Positions 34,268-44,382 of a DNA stretch of 64,000 nucleotides are shown here, piece by piece. Every line of letters begins with the position of its first letter. Positions within the stretch are counted from its first letter, which is position 1. The DNA is taken from contig NZ_CP006664.1 of NCBI RefSeq assembly GCF_000264765.2, forward strand, positions 3,162,001 to 3,226,000, read 5' to 3'. Source of the DNA: Edwardsiella anguillarum ET080813. GTDB taxonomy: Bacteria > Pseudomonadota > Gammaproteobacteria > Enterobacterales > Enterobacteriaceae. The notes below the pieces were generated by a model. The model saw only the letters and a program-made list of their open reading frames with translations. It searched no databases and was not told where the DNA came from. Made by a program: the position numbers and the translations under genes.

Positions 34268-35434
34268 GTGTCAGAAGAGAGCGATCTGGAAAAAACCGAA
34301 GACCCCACACCCCACCGAATAGAAAAGGCCCGGGAGAAGGGGCAGATCCCGCGTTCGCGTGAGCTGACCTCGATACTGATGCTGGCGACGGGGCTGGCTA
34401 TCCTGCTGCTGGGCGGCGAGTATCTGGCGCGGGCGCTGGCGGTGATGATAGCCCAGGGGCTGCACTTCGATCACCTACTGTTGAGTAACGATCGCCAGAT
34501 GCTGATCCAGCTGGGCATGCTGCTGCAGCAGGCGGTCGCGGCGCTGATGCCGGTGTTGCTCGGCCTGATGCTGGTCGGCTGGTGTGCGCCGATGCTGATC
34601 GGTGGCTTTTTGTTCAGTCCCAGCTCCATCAAATGCGACTTGAATCGCTTAAACCCGCTGAGCGGGTTTAAGCGCATGTTCTCCAGCCAGGTGTTGGCCG
34701 AGCTGCTGAAGGGGATCCTGAAGGCCACGCTGGTCGGCTGGGTATGCGGATGGTTTCTGCTGCACTACTGGCCGCGGATGCTGCGCCTGATCACTGAGCC
34801 CACGCTGGATGCGATGGGCGATGCCCTACATCTGGTGGGCGTGTGCGGTCTGCTGGTGGTGCTGGGCCTGCTGCCGATGGTGGGGTTTGACGTGTTTTAT
34901 CAGGTGTGGAGCAATCTGAGCAAGCTGCGAATGACCAAGCAGGAGATTAAGGATGAGTTCAAGGAACAGGAAGGGGACCCGCACGTTAAGGGGCGGATCC
35001 GCCAGCAGCAGCGCGCCGCGGCGCGCCGTCGCATGATGAGCGATGTCCCCAGAGCCGATGTGATCGTGACCAACCCGACCCACTACGCCGTGGCGCTGCA
35101 GTACCAGGAAAACAAGATGAGTGCGCCTAAGGTATTGGCCAAGGGCGCGGGGGAGATAGCCCAGCGCATTAAGGCGCTGGGCGCGGAGCACCGCATTCCC
35201 CAGCTAGAGGCGCCGCCGCTGGCGCGTGCGCTTTACCGTCACAGCGAAATTGGCCAGGCCATTCCCGCTACCCTGTACGCCGCCGTGGCCGAGGTGCTGG
35301 CCTGGGTATACCAACTCAAGCGCTGGCGGCTCGAGGGGGGGCAGGCCCCGAAAAAACCCGCAAACTTACCGGTGCCGCCCGCACTGGATTTTGGCGTTAC
35401 TGACTCCGAAGAAGGAACACCGATAGATGGCTAA
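34268..35434 (+). CDS. flhB: Flagellar type III secretion protein FlhB
   Basis: A 388-residue export-gate protein with four membrane segments in residues 30-210 and a cytoplasmic domain containing the self-cleavage site NPTH at residues 269-272. FlhB switches export from rod/hook substrates to filament substrates. A GTG at 34268 (MSEESDLEKTEDPTPHR) is chosen from similarity to E. coli FlhB and a GGGGAC ribosome-binding region; an upstream in-frame ATG at 34229 adds 13 unrelated residues. It overlaps flhA by 8 bases. It is transcribed divergently from eptA. Confidence 0.95.
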   Translation: MSEESDLEKTEDPTPHRIEKAREKGQIPRSRELTSILMLATGLAILLLGGEYLARALAVMIAQGLHFDHLLLSNDRQMLIQLGMLLQQAVAALMPVLLGLMLVGWCAPMLIGGFLFSPSSIKCDLNRLNPLSGFKRMFSSQVLAELLKGILKATLVGWVCGWFLLHYWPRMLRLITEPTLDAMGDALHLVGVCGLLVVLGLLPMVGFDVFYQVWSNLSKLRMTKQEIKDEFKEQEGDPHVKGRIRQQQRAAARRRMMSDVPRADVIVTNPTHYAVALQYQENKMSAPKVLAKGAGEIAQRIKALGAEHRIPQLEAPPLARALYRHSEIGQAIPATLYAAVAEVLAWVYQLKRWRLEGGQAPKKPANLPVPPALDFGVTDSEEGTPIDG

Positions 35435-37508
35435 TCTGGCCGCGCTACTGCGCCTCCCCGGCAATATGAAAGACTCTCAATGGCAGGTTTTGGCCGGGCC
35501 TATCCTTATTTTGATGATCCTCTCCATGATGGTGCTGCCGCTGCCGCCCTTCGTGCTGGATTTACTGTTCACCTTTAACATCGCCCTGTCGATCATGGTG
35601 CTGTTGGTGGCCATGTTCACCCAGAAGACGCTGGAGTTTGCGGCTTTCCCGACCATCCTGCTGTTTTCGACGCTGCTGCGCCTTTCGCTCAACGTCGCTT
35701 CGACCCGCGTGATCCTGATGAACGGCTATACCGGCGGGGCTGCGGCGGGGCAGGTGATCGAAGCGTTCGGCCACTTTTTGGTGGGCGGCAACTTCGCCAT
35801 CGGCATCGTCGTGTTTATTATCCTGGTGCTGATCAACTTTATGGTTATCACCAAGGGGGCCGGGCGTATCGCCGAGGTCGGCGCACGCTTTGTGCTGGAC
35901 GGGATGCCGGGCAAACAGATGGCCATCGACGCCGATCTCAACGCCGGGCTGATCGGCGAAGAGGAGGCCAAGAAGCGCCGCTCTGAGGTCACCCAAGAGG
36001 CTGACTTCTATGGTTCGATGGACGGCGCCAGTAAGTTTGTGCGCGGCGATGCCATCGCCGGCCTGATGATCATGGCGCTGAACGTCATCGGTGGCCTGCT
36101 GATCGGCGTTATCCAGCACGGCATGCCGGTTAGCCAGGCGGCGGAAACCTATACCCTGCTGACCATCGGTGACGGTCTGGTTGCCCAGATCCCGGCGCTG
36201 GTGATCTCGACCGCGGCGGGCGTGATCGTGACCCGCGTCAGCACCGATCAGGACGTGGGCGAACAGATGGTGACCCAGCTGTTCAATAACCCGCGGGTGC
36301 TGATCTTGAGCGGCGCGGTGCTCGGACTGTTAGGCCTGGTGCCCGGGATGCCGAACCTGGTATTTCTGCTGTTCACCGCTGCGCTGCTGGGCACCGCCTG
36401 GTGGATGAGCAAGCGGGCGGCGAAGGCCGAGGCTCAGCAGGAGCAGATGCCGCTGCAGGAGAGCCAGCCGGTGATGGAGGCCAGCTGGGAGGATGTGCAG
36501 CTGGAGGATCCGCTGGGTCTGGAGGTGGGCTACCGCCTGATTCCGCTGGTGGATTTCCAGCAAAATGGCGAGCTGCTCGGGCGTATCCGCAGTATTCGCA
36601 AGAAGTTCGCCCAGACCATGGGCTTTCTGCCGCCGGTGGTCCATATTCGCGATAACCTGGAGCTGCAGCCCTCCGGCTACCGCATCCTGCTGAAGGGGAT
36701 CGAGGCCGGGCGCGGTGAGGCGCACCCGGGACGCTGGCTGGCGATCAACCCCGGCAGCGCCGCCGGAACCTTGGAGGGGCAGGTCACCACCGATCCGGCC
36801 TTCGGTCTGCCGGCGATCTGGATCGACAGCGCGCTGCGTGAACAGGCACAGATCCAGGGCTATACCGTGGTCGAGGCCAGCACCGTGGTGGCGACCCATC
36901 TGAACCATATCATCAGCCAGCACGCCAGCGATCTGTTTGGTCGCCAGGAGGCGCAGCAGCTGATGGATCGGGTCTCCCAGGAGATGCCGAAGCTGACGGA
37001 AGACTTTATCCCCGGCGTCGTGTCGCTGACGATCCTGCACAAGGTGCTGCAGAACCTGCTGGCCGAGAAGGTCTCGATCCGCGATATGCGCACCATTATT
37101 GAAACCCTGGCCGAACACGCGCCGATACAGAAAGATCCCTATGAGCTGACCGCGCTGGTGCGCGTGGCCCTGGGACGGGCCATCAGCCAGCAGTGGTTCC
37201 CGGGCGAGGGGGAGATTCAGGTGATTGGGCTGGATACGCCGCTGGAGCGCCTGCTGCTGCAGGCTCTGCAGGGCGGTGGCGGGCTGGAGCCGGGGCTGGC
37301 GGATCGCCTGCTGGATCAGGCCCGTCAGGCGCTGCAGCGCCAGGAGTTGCTCGGCGCACCGCCGGTGCTGCTGGTGAATCATGCTCTGCGGCCGCTGCTG
37401 GCGCGCTTCCTGCACCGTTCGCTGCCGCAGCTGGTGGTGCTGTCCAACCTGGAGATCAGCGACAACCGCCAGATCCGCATGACCTCGACGATCGGCGGCG
37501 TGGAGTAA
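35427..37508 (+). CDS. flhA: Flagellar type III secretion protein FlhA
   Basis: A 693-residue export-gate component (E. coli 692). Roughly eight membrane segments occupy residues 20-330, including LINFMVITKGAGRIAEVGARF then VLDGMPGKQMAIDADLNAG of the FHIPEP loop. The C-terminal cytoplasmic domain binds export chaperones and forms the nonameric ring. It overlaps flhB and is followed 12 bases later by flhE, forming an flhBAE operon. Confidence 0.97.
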   Translation: MANLAALLRLPGNMKDSQWQVLAGPILILMILSMMVLPLPPFVLDLLFTFNIALSIMVLLVAMFTQKTLEFAAFPTILLFSTLLRLSLNVASTRVILMNGYTGGAAAGQVIEAFGHFLVGGNFAIGIVVFIILVLINFMVITKGAGRIAEVGARFVLDGMPGKQMAIDADLNAGLIGEEEAKKRRSEVTQEADFYGSMDGASKFVRGDAIAGLMIMALNVIGGLLIGVIQHGMPVSQAAETYTLLTIGDGLVAQIPALVISTAAGVIVTRVSTDQDVGEQMVTQLFNNPRVLILSGAVLGLLGLVPGMPNLVFLLFTAALLGTAWWMSKRAAKAEAQQEQMPLQESQPVMEASWEDVQLEDPLGLEVGYRLIPLVDFQQNGELLGRIRSIRKKFAQTMGFLPPVVHIRDNLELQPSGYRILLKGIEAGRGEAHPGRWLAINPGSAAGTLEGQVTTDPAFGLPAIWIDSALREQAQIQGYTVVEASTVVATHLNHIISQHASDLFGRQEAQQLMDRVSQEMPKLTEDFIPGVVSLTILHKVLQNLLAEKVSIRDMRTIIETLAEHAPIQKDPYELTALVRVALGRAISQQWFPGEGEIQVIGLDTPLERLLLQALQGGGGLEPGLADRLLDQARQALQRQELLGAPPVLLVNHALRPLLARFLHRSLPQLVVLSNLEISDNRQIRMTSTIGGVE

Positions 37509-37520
37509 GGAGCGTAATAA

Positions 37521-37925
37521 ATGAAGCGATTACTCTGCCTGGCTATCCTGCTGGCGCCGTGGGCGGCGCAGGCCGGCGACGGCAGCTGGTCTGCGGACGG
37601 TAATGGCCGGATCCTGAGTCAGAAGGGGATGGCCAGTAACCAGCCCCCGCTGGCGCCGCCGGCGGGGAGCGTGCCGGCGGCGGCGGCGATCGATGATGTG
37701 GTGTGGCAGATAACCCTGCTGAGCCCGGCGCCGGACGGGCTGAATCTACAGCTGTGCAGCGCGCGGCGCTGTATGGCGCTGGATGGCCTGTCCGGTCGTT
37801 CTGCCGGATTAAACGGGGAAAGCGCCGCCGTGCCGCTGCGACTGGTGATGTGGGTGGCGGGGAAGGGAACGATTTACCCGCCGATCAACGTCGTCAGTCA
37901 GCAGGTTATCGTTAATTATCATTAA
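37521..37925 (+). CDS. flhE: Flagellar protein FlhE
   Basis: A 134-residue periplasmic protein (E. coli 130) with signal peptide MKRLLCLAILLAPWAAQA and a mature start near GDGSWSADG. Two cysteines in LCSARRC may form a disulfide. In Salmonella FlhE limits proton leakage through the flagellar export apparatus and is needed for swarming rather than swimming. It is the last gene of flhBAE and is convergent with flgN. Confidence 0.9.
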   Translation: MKRLLCLAILLAPWAAQAGDGSWSADGNGRILSQKGMASNQPPLAPPAGSVPAAAAIDDVVWQITLLSPAPDGLNLQLCSARRCMALDGLSGRSAGLNGESAAVPLRLVMWVAGKGTIYPPINVVSQQVIVNYH

Positions 37926-37959
37926 TTTTATTATTGAGAGTGCGCCGACAGCGGGCGCT

Positions 37960-37979
37960 CTGTGCCCCAACGGGCACAG
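37960..37979. terminator. Hairpin between convergent flhE and flgN
   Basis: Stem CTGTGCCC (37960-37967), loop CAAC, GGGCACAG (37972-37979). A second imperfect hairpin follows at about 37984-38005. Neither has a good T-run, so termination on either strand is likely but unproven. Confidence 0.5.
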
Positions 37980-38005
37980 CCTGGCGTTGGCCAAAAGGGC
38001 CAGCG

Positions 38006-38428
38006 TTAAACACGCAGTTTTCGGGCGTTGAGCAGGCCGCTCTGGGTCTGTCCATCGGGGCCATACAGGGTTTGACCGTGACGGCTCTTCAGCGTACCCA
38101 GCGCCTGTTGATTATGGGATAAATGGCGGTTGAGCAGGTCACCGTTGTGCTGATTCATATCATGCAGTTGGCGGGTCAGCGTCAGGATCGTTTGCCATAG
38201 CGCGGCCTGCTGCGGATCGGCGTAGGGCGGCTGGGCCGCATCGTCGCGGCGGCGTTGATCGAGGTGACGCAGATCGGCCAGCAGATTCTCTTTTTCCAGC
38301 GTCACCGTCTGTAGACGCACCGCGTCTACTTGTCCGGCGCACAGCAGCTGTTGCTCCTGGGCCAGGGTGGCGTTGAGGGCCTGCAGGTTTTCAACCATCT
38401 GCTGCAGGTGAACGAGTGTGTCTGCCAT
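38006..38428 (-). CDS. flgN: Flagellar export chaperone FlgN
   Basis: A 140-residue helical cytoplasmic chaperone (E. coli 138). MNQHNGDLLNRHLSHNQQAL in the second half matches the conserved FlgN region that binds FlgK and FlgL. It holds the hook-filament junction proteins ready for export and is also involved in FlgM translation in Salmonella. It lies 5 bases after flgM and is read from the flgM or flgA promoter. Confidence 0.9.
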   Translation of the reverse strand: MADTLVHLQQMVENLQALNATLAQEQQLLCAGQVDAVRLQTVTLEKENLLADLRHLDQRRRDDAAQPPYADPQQAALWQTILTLTRQLHDMNQHNGDLLNRHLSHNQQALGTLKSRHGQTLYGPDGQTQSGLLNARKLRV

Positions 38429-38433
38429 GGAGA

Positions 38434-38730
38434 TTACTTATCCTTTAAATAGGCGAACGTATCCTGCAGTAAGGCATCGGCGATTTTGCCGGTATCCATC
38501 TTCAGTTCACCGCTGCGAATAGCCTGCTTCAGCGCCTCAACACGGGTGGTGTTGATGTCGCGGCTGTTGGGCTGCATCAGGCGTGCCTGTGCATCGCTCA
38601 GCTTGACCTGGGTACCGACAACGCTCTCTTGGCTGGCCGCGATCTTGCGGGTCTGCTGCGCCGCATCCTGTGGCTCCCGGGCCTGAAGGTGGCTGATGGC
38701 ACTCAGTGCGGAGGTACGATCTATGCTCAT
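38434..38730 (-). CDS. flgM: Anti-sigma-28 factor FlgM
   Basis: A 98-residue protein (E. coli 97). FlgM binds FliA (sigma-28) until the hook is finished, then is exported through the flagellum. The C-terminal half (VEALKQAIRSGELKMDTGKIADALL) is the sigma-binding region. The ATG at 38730 (MSIDRTSAL) is chosen over an in-frame upstream ATG because the family starts here and GAGAGA precedes it. A sigma-28 promoter lies upstream, giving the expected negative feedback. Confidence 0.94.
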   Translation of the reverse strand: MSIDRTSALSAISHLQAREPQDAAQQTRKIAASQESVVGTQVKLSDAQARLMQPNSRDINTTRVEALKQAIRSGELKMDTGKIADALLQDTFAYLKDK

Positions 38731-38805
38731 CGTTATGGTCTCTCTGGTTGACCTGTCCACCTGGCGTTGCGGGTGGTTATACGGTCTTTCTCTTCTTTAG
38801 CTATA

Positions 38806-38832
38806 CCATCGGCAAATTAATCAATAACTTTA
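38806..38832 (-). promoter_or_regulatory. Sigma-28 (FliA) promoter of flgM
   Basis: On the minus strand TAAAGTTA (38832-38825), an 11-bp spacer and GCCGATGG (38813-38806) match TAAAGTTT-N11-GCCGATAA at 13 of 16 positions. It lies 76 bases before the flgM start, in the gap after flgA. Confidence 0.88.
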
Positions 38833-38896
38833 GAAAAATGTACCGATAATTTCGCCAATCGCTGAATCTGGCCGGCTCCCGCGCGCGTGCGGCGGA

Positions 38897-39571
38897 CTAG
38901 AGAGCCAGCGTCAGGGTGCCCGGGCCGCTGGCCTTGCCGCTGATCACCTGGCCGGAGGCGGTACGCGCCCGCACCACATCGGCCAGCGCGGCGTTGTTCA
39001 TCGCGCGCCCCTCGCTGCTGACGTTGAAGCCATCGCCCTGCGCCAGGATCTGCACCTGTTGTCCGGCGCGGATCACCCAGGTGCGCCGCAGCATGGTGGC
39101 GGCGATTGGCTGCCCGGCGCCGATGCTGCGTAGCATGGTGGCGCCGGACAGTCGCGCAATATCCAGAATTGTACCGGGAGGCAGGCTGTCGAGTCGACCC
39201 CGGGTCAGACGCAGCTGCGCCGGCGTCAGGTTTTGCCCGCGCGATAGCGCGTGAAGGGCGACCGGATAGCTGCCCGTTACCTGAACCTCGGTTTGCAGGT
39301 AGCGTTTCTCCTGTGGACACTGTACCAGCACGCTAAGACGACCCCAGCGGCGGGGCGATGATAGCTGGCTGACCCGCGGCTGCAGGCAGCTGGGCCACTG
39401 ATCGGATGCCGACAGAATATTGACCTTGACCTGGTAGTCACCGCCGGGAAACTGCTGCTGAAAATAGCCCTGCACCGCCTCCTGGAGCGGCGTCGCCGCC
39501 TGACAGGCAGGTGTCGCCAGCCACAGCGCGGCGGTAAGGGGGGCCATCCGGCCCAACGTGGATCGCAGCAT
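38897..39571 (-). CDS. flgA: Flagellar P-ring assembly chaperone FlgA
   Basis: A 224-residue periplasmic protein (E. coli 219) with signal peptide MLRSTLGRMAPLTAALWL then ATPACQA. The C-terminal SAF-like region contains GQPIAATMLRRTWVIRAGQQ, QILAQGDGFNVSSEGRAMNN and GTLTLAL. FlgA helps FlgI assemble into the P ring. The ATG at 39571 has GGGAG upstream; the frame continues 55 codons further upstream without family similarity. It is transcribed divergently from flgB. Confidence 0.92.
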   Translation of the reverse strand: MLRSTLGRMAPLTAALWLATPACQAATPLQEAVQGYFQQQFPGGDYQVKVNILSASDQWPSCLQPRVSQLSSPRRWGRLSVLVQCPQEKRYLQTEVQVTGSYPVALHALSRGQNLTPAQLRLTRGRLDSLPPGTILDIARLSGATMLRSIGAGQPIAATMLRRTWVIRAGQQVQILAQGDGFNVSSEGRAMNNAALADVVRARTASGQVISGKASGPGTLTLAL

Positions 39572-39858
39572 GGTGTTCTCCCGGTCAATAAACGGGCGTC
39601 GACAGGCGATGGCCTGCGTCCGCCGAATGCGGCTGTACTCTGTCTCGGGGCGGCGCATCGGCGTCGCGGACAGTGTCGAGACGCGCCCTAGTTTACCCGC
39701 GCAGCGCAAAAGTAAAGGCGATAAATAGCGCGCCATTTACGCCTTATTCCCGCCATCGGCTTTACCGCACCGGTCCTATCCTATGCACTCCAAATTGTCA
39801 TTGACACAGGGTGGGGGGAGCTTTTCCGCCATCCCAGCTAACCGATAGCGGAGACGGT

Positions 39859-40272
39859 ATGCTCGATAAACTGGATGCCGCGTTTCGTTTCCAACAGGAG
39901 GCCCTGAACCTGCGTGCGCAGCGTCAGGAAATCCTTGCGGCGAACATCGCCAACGCGGATACCCCCGGCTACCAGGCCCGGGACATTGACTTTGCCTCGC
40001 AGCTGTCGCGGGTCCTTGAACAGGGGCGCCCTGACGGCAGCGGCATTGCGCTTTCACTCACCTCATCGCGCCATATTCCGGCGCAGACGCTGCAGCCGCC
40101 GTCGCTGGATTTGCTGTTCCGCGTACCGGATCAGCCGTCATTGGATGGCAACACCGTCGATATGGATCGCGAACGTACGCAGTTTGCCGACAACAGCCTG
40201 CGTTACCAGACCGACCTCACCGTACTCAGCGGCCAGATCAAAAGCATGATGTCCGTGCTGCAACAGGGGTAA
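39859..40272 (+). CDS. flgB: Flagellar proximal rod protein FlgB
   Basis: A 137-residue rod protein, as in E. coli. [20 protein letters not shown] near the N terminus is the rod/hook family motif and [20 protein letters not shown] is diagnostic for FlgB. It lacks a signal peptide because it leaves through the flagellar export system. The start MLDKLD is preceded by GCGGAGACGG. It heads the flgBCDEFGHIJ operon. Confidence 0.95.
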   Translation: MLDKLDAAFRFQQEALNLRAQRQEILAANIANADTPGYQARDIDFASQLSRVLEQGRPDGSGIALSLTSSRHIPAQTLQPPSLDLLFRVPDQPSLDGNTVDMDRERTQFADNSLRYQTDLTVLSGQIKSMMSVLQQG

Positions 40273-40275
40273 TCC

Positions 40276-40680
40276 ATGTCTCTTTTATCCATTTTTGATA
40301 TTTCCGGCTCGGCGCTGACCGCGCAGTCCAAGCGTATGAACGTGGCGGCCAGTAACCTGGCCAACGCCGATAGCGTCACCGGCCCCGACGGCGAACCCTA
40401 CCGCGCCAAGCAGGTGGTGTTTCAGGTTAAGCCGGGCGCCGGCGAAGAGATCGGCGGCGTACAGGTTTCTCAGGTGGTCGACGATCCGGCGCCGGATCGT
40501 CTGGTGTACCAGCCGGGCAACCCGCTGGCGGATGCCAAAGGCTATGTGCGCATGCCCAACGTGGATGTGGTGGGTGAGATGGTGAACTCGATCGCCGCCT
40601 CACGTAGCTATCAGGCCAACGTTGAGGTGCTGAACACCACCAAGTCACTGATGATGAAAACCTTAACCCTTGGACAATAA
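40276..40680 (+). CDS. flgC: Flagellar proximal rod protein FlgC
   Basis: A 134-residue rod protein. It has [20 protein letters not shown] at the N terminus and the C-terminal [20 protein letters not shown] with [21 protein letters not shown], both typical of FlgC. It lies 3 bases after flgB. Confidence 0.96.
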   Translation: MSLLSIFDISGSALTAQSKRMNVAASNLANADSVTGPDGEPYRAKQVVFQVKPGAGEEIGGVQVSQVVDDPAPDRLVYQPGNPLADAKGYVRMPNVDVVGEMVNSIAASRSYQANVEVLNTTKSLMMKTLTLGQ

Positions 40681-40694
40681 TCGCGGGAGGCGTG

Positions 40695-41393
40695 ATGGCC
40701 ATTTCGGTATCGCTTAACGATCCGGTAGATACCAGCTCACCGGTCAATGCCAGCAGCAAAAGCGGGCTGGTGGCGGATAACGGTCAGGACCTACAGAACA
40801 GCTTCCTGACCCTGTTGGTGGCGCAGCTGCGCAACCAGGATCCGACCAACCCGCTGCAGAACAACGAGCTGACCACTCAGCTGGCGCAGATCAGCACCGT
40901 CAGCGGTATTGAAAAACTGAATACCACCTTGGGCAGCATCTCCGGGCAGATCAACAGCAATCAGTCGATCCAGGCCTCCAGCCTGATCGGCCACGGCGTC
41001 ATGATCCCGGGGAAAACCATTTTGACCGGCAAAGGGGAGGGCGGTGAGAAGGTCAGCACCACCCCCTTTGGCTTTGAGCTGGAGAGCGGCGCCCAGAGCG
41101 TGGTGGTGACCATCAGCGACAATACCGGGAAAGTGGTCAAGCAGATCGATATGGGTAGCCATAACGCCGGGGTGTTCAGCTACACCTGGGACGGTAAGGG
41201 CGATGACGGCGTAGAGGTGCCCGACGGCGCGTATAACTTTAGCGTCAGCGCCACCAATCAGGGCCAGCAGGCGGTGGTACAGCCGCTGCATTTTGCCATG
41301 GTCAATGGGGTAACCCAAAGCAACAAAGGTGCGTTGCTGGAGCTGGGACTGGCCGGAACAGCCACACTGGCCGACGTACGCCAGATCTTATAA
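40695..41393 (+). CDS. flgD: Flagellar hook assembly (capping) protein FlgD
   Basis: A 232-residue hook cap protein. The conserved block SFLTLLVAQLRNQDPTNPLQ, NNELTTQLAQISTVSGIEKL spans about residues 35-75; the C-terminal half is the FLG_D FlgD-Tudor/Ig-like region (GVFSYTWDGKGDDG). The ATG at 40695 sits 4 bases after GGAGG; a GTG at 40692 would be too close. Confidence 0.95.
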   Translation: MAISVSLNDPVDTSSPVNASSKSGLVADNGQDLQNSFLTLLVAQLRNQDPTNPLQNNELTTQLAQISTVSGIEKLNTTLGSISGQINSNQSIQASSLIGHGVMIPGKTILTGKGEGGEKVSTTPFGFELESGAQSVVVTISDNTGKVVKQIDMGSHNAGVFSYTWDGKGDDGVEVPDGAYNFSVSATNQGQQAVVQPLHFAMVNGVTQSNKGALLELGLAGTATLADVRQIL

Positions 41394-41444
41394 TGGCGGC
41401 CGGGGTGCCGGCCTTTATCCGAACTCTAGATACAGGATTTTAAA

Positions 41445-42677
41445 ATGGGATTTTCTCAGGCAATCAGCGGCATGAACGCCGCTTCCAGCCAGCTGGACGT
41501 TATCGGCAACAACATTGCCAACTCGCAGACCGTGGGCTTTAAATCAGGCTCCGTCACCTTTGCCGACATGTTCGCCGGCTCCAAGGTGGGTCTGGGGGTA
41601 ACGGTCGCCAGCGTTAACCAGGATTTTAAAGACGGGACCACCACCACCACTAACCGTGGGCTGGACGTGGCCATCAGCGGTCAGGGCTTCTTCCGTATGC
41701 AGGATCCCAACGGCAGCGTCTATTACACCCGTAACGGGCAGTTTTCCAAGGATGCCAAAGGCTTCCTGACCAACGCCCAGGGCATGTACCTTACCGGCTA
41801 TCCGGCAGCGGGGACGCCGCCGACCATCCAGCAGGGCGCCGATCCGGTACCGATCCAGATCCCGACCGGGCTGATGCCGGCCAAGGCCAGCACCCAGGGC
41901 ACCATGGTGCTGAACCTGAACTCGGCGAACAAGGCCGTCGATCCAGCCGTCGCCTTCGATCCCAGCAAGGTCGACAGCTACACCTACGCCACCTCGATGA
42001 CCACCTACGATTCGCTGGGCAACGTCCACAATATGAATCTGTACTTTGTCAAAGGGGCGTCAACGACGACGGCGCCGATCACCACCACCTGGAAGGTCTA
42101 CTCCATCGACAGCGCCGATCCGGCCGGGAAGCCGCAGGACGCCGGGAATCTGACCTTTGACAGCAACGGTGAGCTGGCGAAGGGAACCGCGCCGCTGACC
42201 CTGAATATGGCCGCCAGCAACGGCGCCCCGGCGCAGACCTTCAAACTGGACTTTACCGGTACCCGCCAGCAGAACACCGGCAAGGACGGCGTGACCTCCA
42301 AGACGCAGGATGGCTACAAGGCTGGCGAGCTGACCGGTTACCAGATCAACGACGATGGCACCATCACCGGCAGCTATACCAACCAGCAGAAACAGCTGCT
42401 GGGGCAGATCGTGATGGCCAACTTCGCCGCGCCGGAGGGACTGGTCTCCGAAGGCAACAACGTGTGGAGCGAAAGCGCCAAGTCTGGCCAGCCGATCGTC
42501 GGCACCTCCGGCACCAGCGGCCTCGGCTCGCTGACCAGCGGGGCGGTAGAGGCCTCTAACGTCGACCTGAGCAAGCAGCTGGTCGATATGATCGTCGCCC
42601 AGCGTAACTACCAGTCCAACGCCCAGACCATCAAGACGCAGGATCAGATCCTGCAGACCCTGGTCAACCTGCGTTAA
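41445..42677 (+). CDS. flgE: Flagellar hook protein FlgE
   Basis: A 410-residue hook subunit (E. coli 402). The N-terminal GFSQAISGMNAASSQLDVIG and the C-terminal SNVDLSKQLVDMIVAQRNYQ form the paired coiled coil of axial proteins. The variable domain in between (about residues 150-330) is exposed on the hook surface. Confidence 0.96.
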   Translation: MGFSQAISGMNAASSQLDVIGNNIANSQTVGFKSGSVTFADMFAGSKVGLGVTVASVNQDFKDGTTTTTNRGLDVAISGQGFFRMQDPNGSVYYTRNGQFSKDAKGFLTNAQGMYLTGYPAAGTPPTIQQGADPVPIQIPTGLMPAKASTQGTMVLNLNSANKAVDPAVAFDPSKVDSYTYATSMTTYDSLGNVHNMNLYFVKGASTTTAPITTTWKVYSIDSADPAGKPQDAGNLTFDSNGELAKGTAPLTLNMAASNGAPAQTFKLDFTGTRQQNTGKDGVTSKTQDGYKAGELTGYQINDDGTITGSYTNQQKQLLGQIVMANFAAPEGLVSEGNNVWSESAKSGQPIVGTSGTSGLGSLTSGAVEASNVDLSKQLVDMIVAQRNYQSNAQTIKTQDQILQTLVNLR

Positions 42678-42727
42678 TTTTGGATGACAGCCGCCCGTTC
42701 AGCGGGCGGCATAGCGAGGCGAGTTAA

Positions 42728-43483
42728 ATGGATCATGCGATTTATACCGCGATGGGGGCTGCCAGTCAGACCCTGAACCAGCAGGCCATCGCGGCCAACA
42801 ATATGGCCAACTCCACCACGCCGGGATTTCGTGCCCAGCTGGCGGCGCTGCGCGCCGTGCCGGTCGACGGTGAGTCGGTGGAGACCCGTACGCTGGTAAC
42901 CGCATCGACGCCGATGCACGACCTGAGCATGGGCAAGCTGGACTATACCGAGCGCCCGCTGGACGTGGCGCTGCAGCAGGATGGCTGGCTGGCGGTACAG
43001 ATGCCCGATGGCACCGAGGCCTATACCCGTAACGGCAACCTGCAGATTAACCCGCAGGGGATGCTGACCTCGCAGGGGCACCTGGTGATGGGCGACAACG
43101 GCCCGATCGCCATTCCCGATCGTGCGCAGCTGACCATCGCCGCCGACGGTACCATCACCGCGCTGGGGGCGGGCGACCAGCCCAATGCCACCACCCAGGT
43201 CGGCCGTCTGAAGCTGGTCAAGGCCAGCGCCCAAGAGGTGGTACACGGCGATGACGGGGTGTTTCACCTGACGCCGGAGGCCGAGCAGAAGCGCGGCGCC
43301 CAGCTGCCGCTGGACCCGACGGTGAAGGTGATGCCGGGGGTGCTGGAGGGCAGCAACGTACAGCCGGTCGAGGCGATGGTGAACATGATCACCAACGCCC
43401 GCCGTTTTGAGATGCAGATGAAAGTCATCCGCAGCGTGGATGACAACGAACAGAAAGCCAATCAGCTGTTATCGCTGAGCTAA
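42728..43483 (+). CDS. flgF: Flagellar proximal rod protein FlgF
   Basis: A 251-residue rod protein (E. coli 251) beginning [20 protein letters not shown] with [16 protein letters not shown]; the C terminus is [20 protein letters not shown]. It precedes flgG by 16 bases, and both share the rod/hook fold. Confidence 0.95.
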   Translation: MDHAIYTAMGAASQTLNQQAIAANNMANSTTPGFRAQLAALRAVPVDGESVETRTLVTASTPMHDLSMGKLDYTERPLDVALQQDGWLAVQMPDGTEAYTRNGNLQINPQGMLTSQGHLVMGDNGPIAIPDRAQLTIAADGTITALGAGDQPNATTQVGRLKLVKASAQEVVHGDDGVFHLTPEAEQKRGAQLPLDPTVKVMPGVLEGSNVQPVEAMVNMITNARRFEMQMKVIRSVDDNEQKANQLLSLS

Positions 43484-43499
43484 CAGCGCAGGAGTAATC

Positions 43500-44282
43500 A
43501 TGATCCGATCACTATACATCGCTAAAACCGGGCTGGAAGCCCAGCAGACCAACATGGACGTGATCGCCAACAACCTGGCCAACGTCAGCACCAATGGGTT
43601 TAAGCGTCAGCGTGCGGTGTTTGAGGACCTGCTGTACCAAACCCTGCGTCAGCCGGGCGCCCAATCGTCGGAGCAGACCACCCTGCCGTCCGGCCTGCAG
43701 CTGGGGACCGGCGTGCGCCCGGTCGCCACAGAGCGTCTGCACAGCCAGGGCAACCTGTCGCAGACCAACAACAGCAAGGACGTGGCGATCAAGGGTCAGG
43801 GTTTCTTTCAGGTGACCCTGCCGGACGGCAGCCAGGCCTATACCCGCGACGGTTCGTTCCAGGTGGATCAGAACGGCCAGCTGGTGACCGCTAGCGGTTT
43901 TCAGGTAACGCCGGCCATCACCGTTCCGGCCAACGCGACCAGCATGACCATCGGTCGTGACGGAATCGTCAGCGTCACCCTGCAGGGGCAGGCGGCGGCG
44001 CAGCAGGTCGGCCAGCTGACCCTGAGTACCTTTATCAACGACGCCGGTCTGGAGAGCGTGGGGGAGAACCTGTACCAGGAGACCGAAAGCTCCGGTGCAC
44101 CGACGGAGAGCACCCCGGGCCTGAACGGCGCCGGTCTGCTGTACCAGGGGTATGTGGAGACCTCCAACGTGAACGTGGCCGAAGAGCTGGTCAACATGAT
44201 CCAGACTCAGCGCGCCTATGAAATCAACAGCAAGGCGATCAGTACCTCTGATCAGATGCTGCAGCGTCTGACGCAGCTGTAA
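43500..44282 (+). CDS. flgG: Flagellar distal rod protein FlgG
   Basis: A 260-residue distal rod subunit, as in E. coli. It starts [20 protein letters not shown], with [20 protein letters not shown], and ends in the [20 protein letters not shown] region. It is the major rod component between FlgF and the hook. Confidence 0.97.
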   Translation: MIRSLYIAKTGLEAQQTNMDVIANNLANVSTNGFKRQRAVFEDLLYQTLRQPGAQSSEQTTLPSGLQLGTGVRPVATERLHSQGNLSQTNNSKDVAIKGQGFFQVTLPDGSQAYTRDGSFQVDQNGQLVTASGFQVTPAITVPANATSMTIGRDGIVSVTLQGQAAAQQVGQLTLSTFINDAGLESVGENLYQETESSGAPTESTPGLNGAGLLYQGYVETSNVNVAEELVNMIQTQRAYEINSKAISTSDQMLQRLTQL

Positions 44283-44382
44283 TCAGGTGACAGGCCCGGA
44301 CGCAGGTATGCGCCGGGCCTGTCGCGCCGGTACCCCCGGGGTACCGTACATCGACGGTAATGGCAGAAAAGGCAGAAAAACG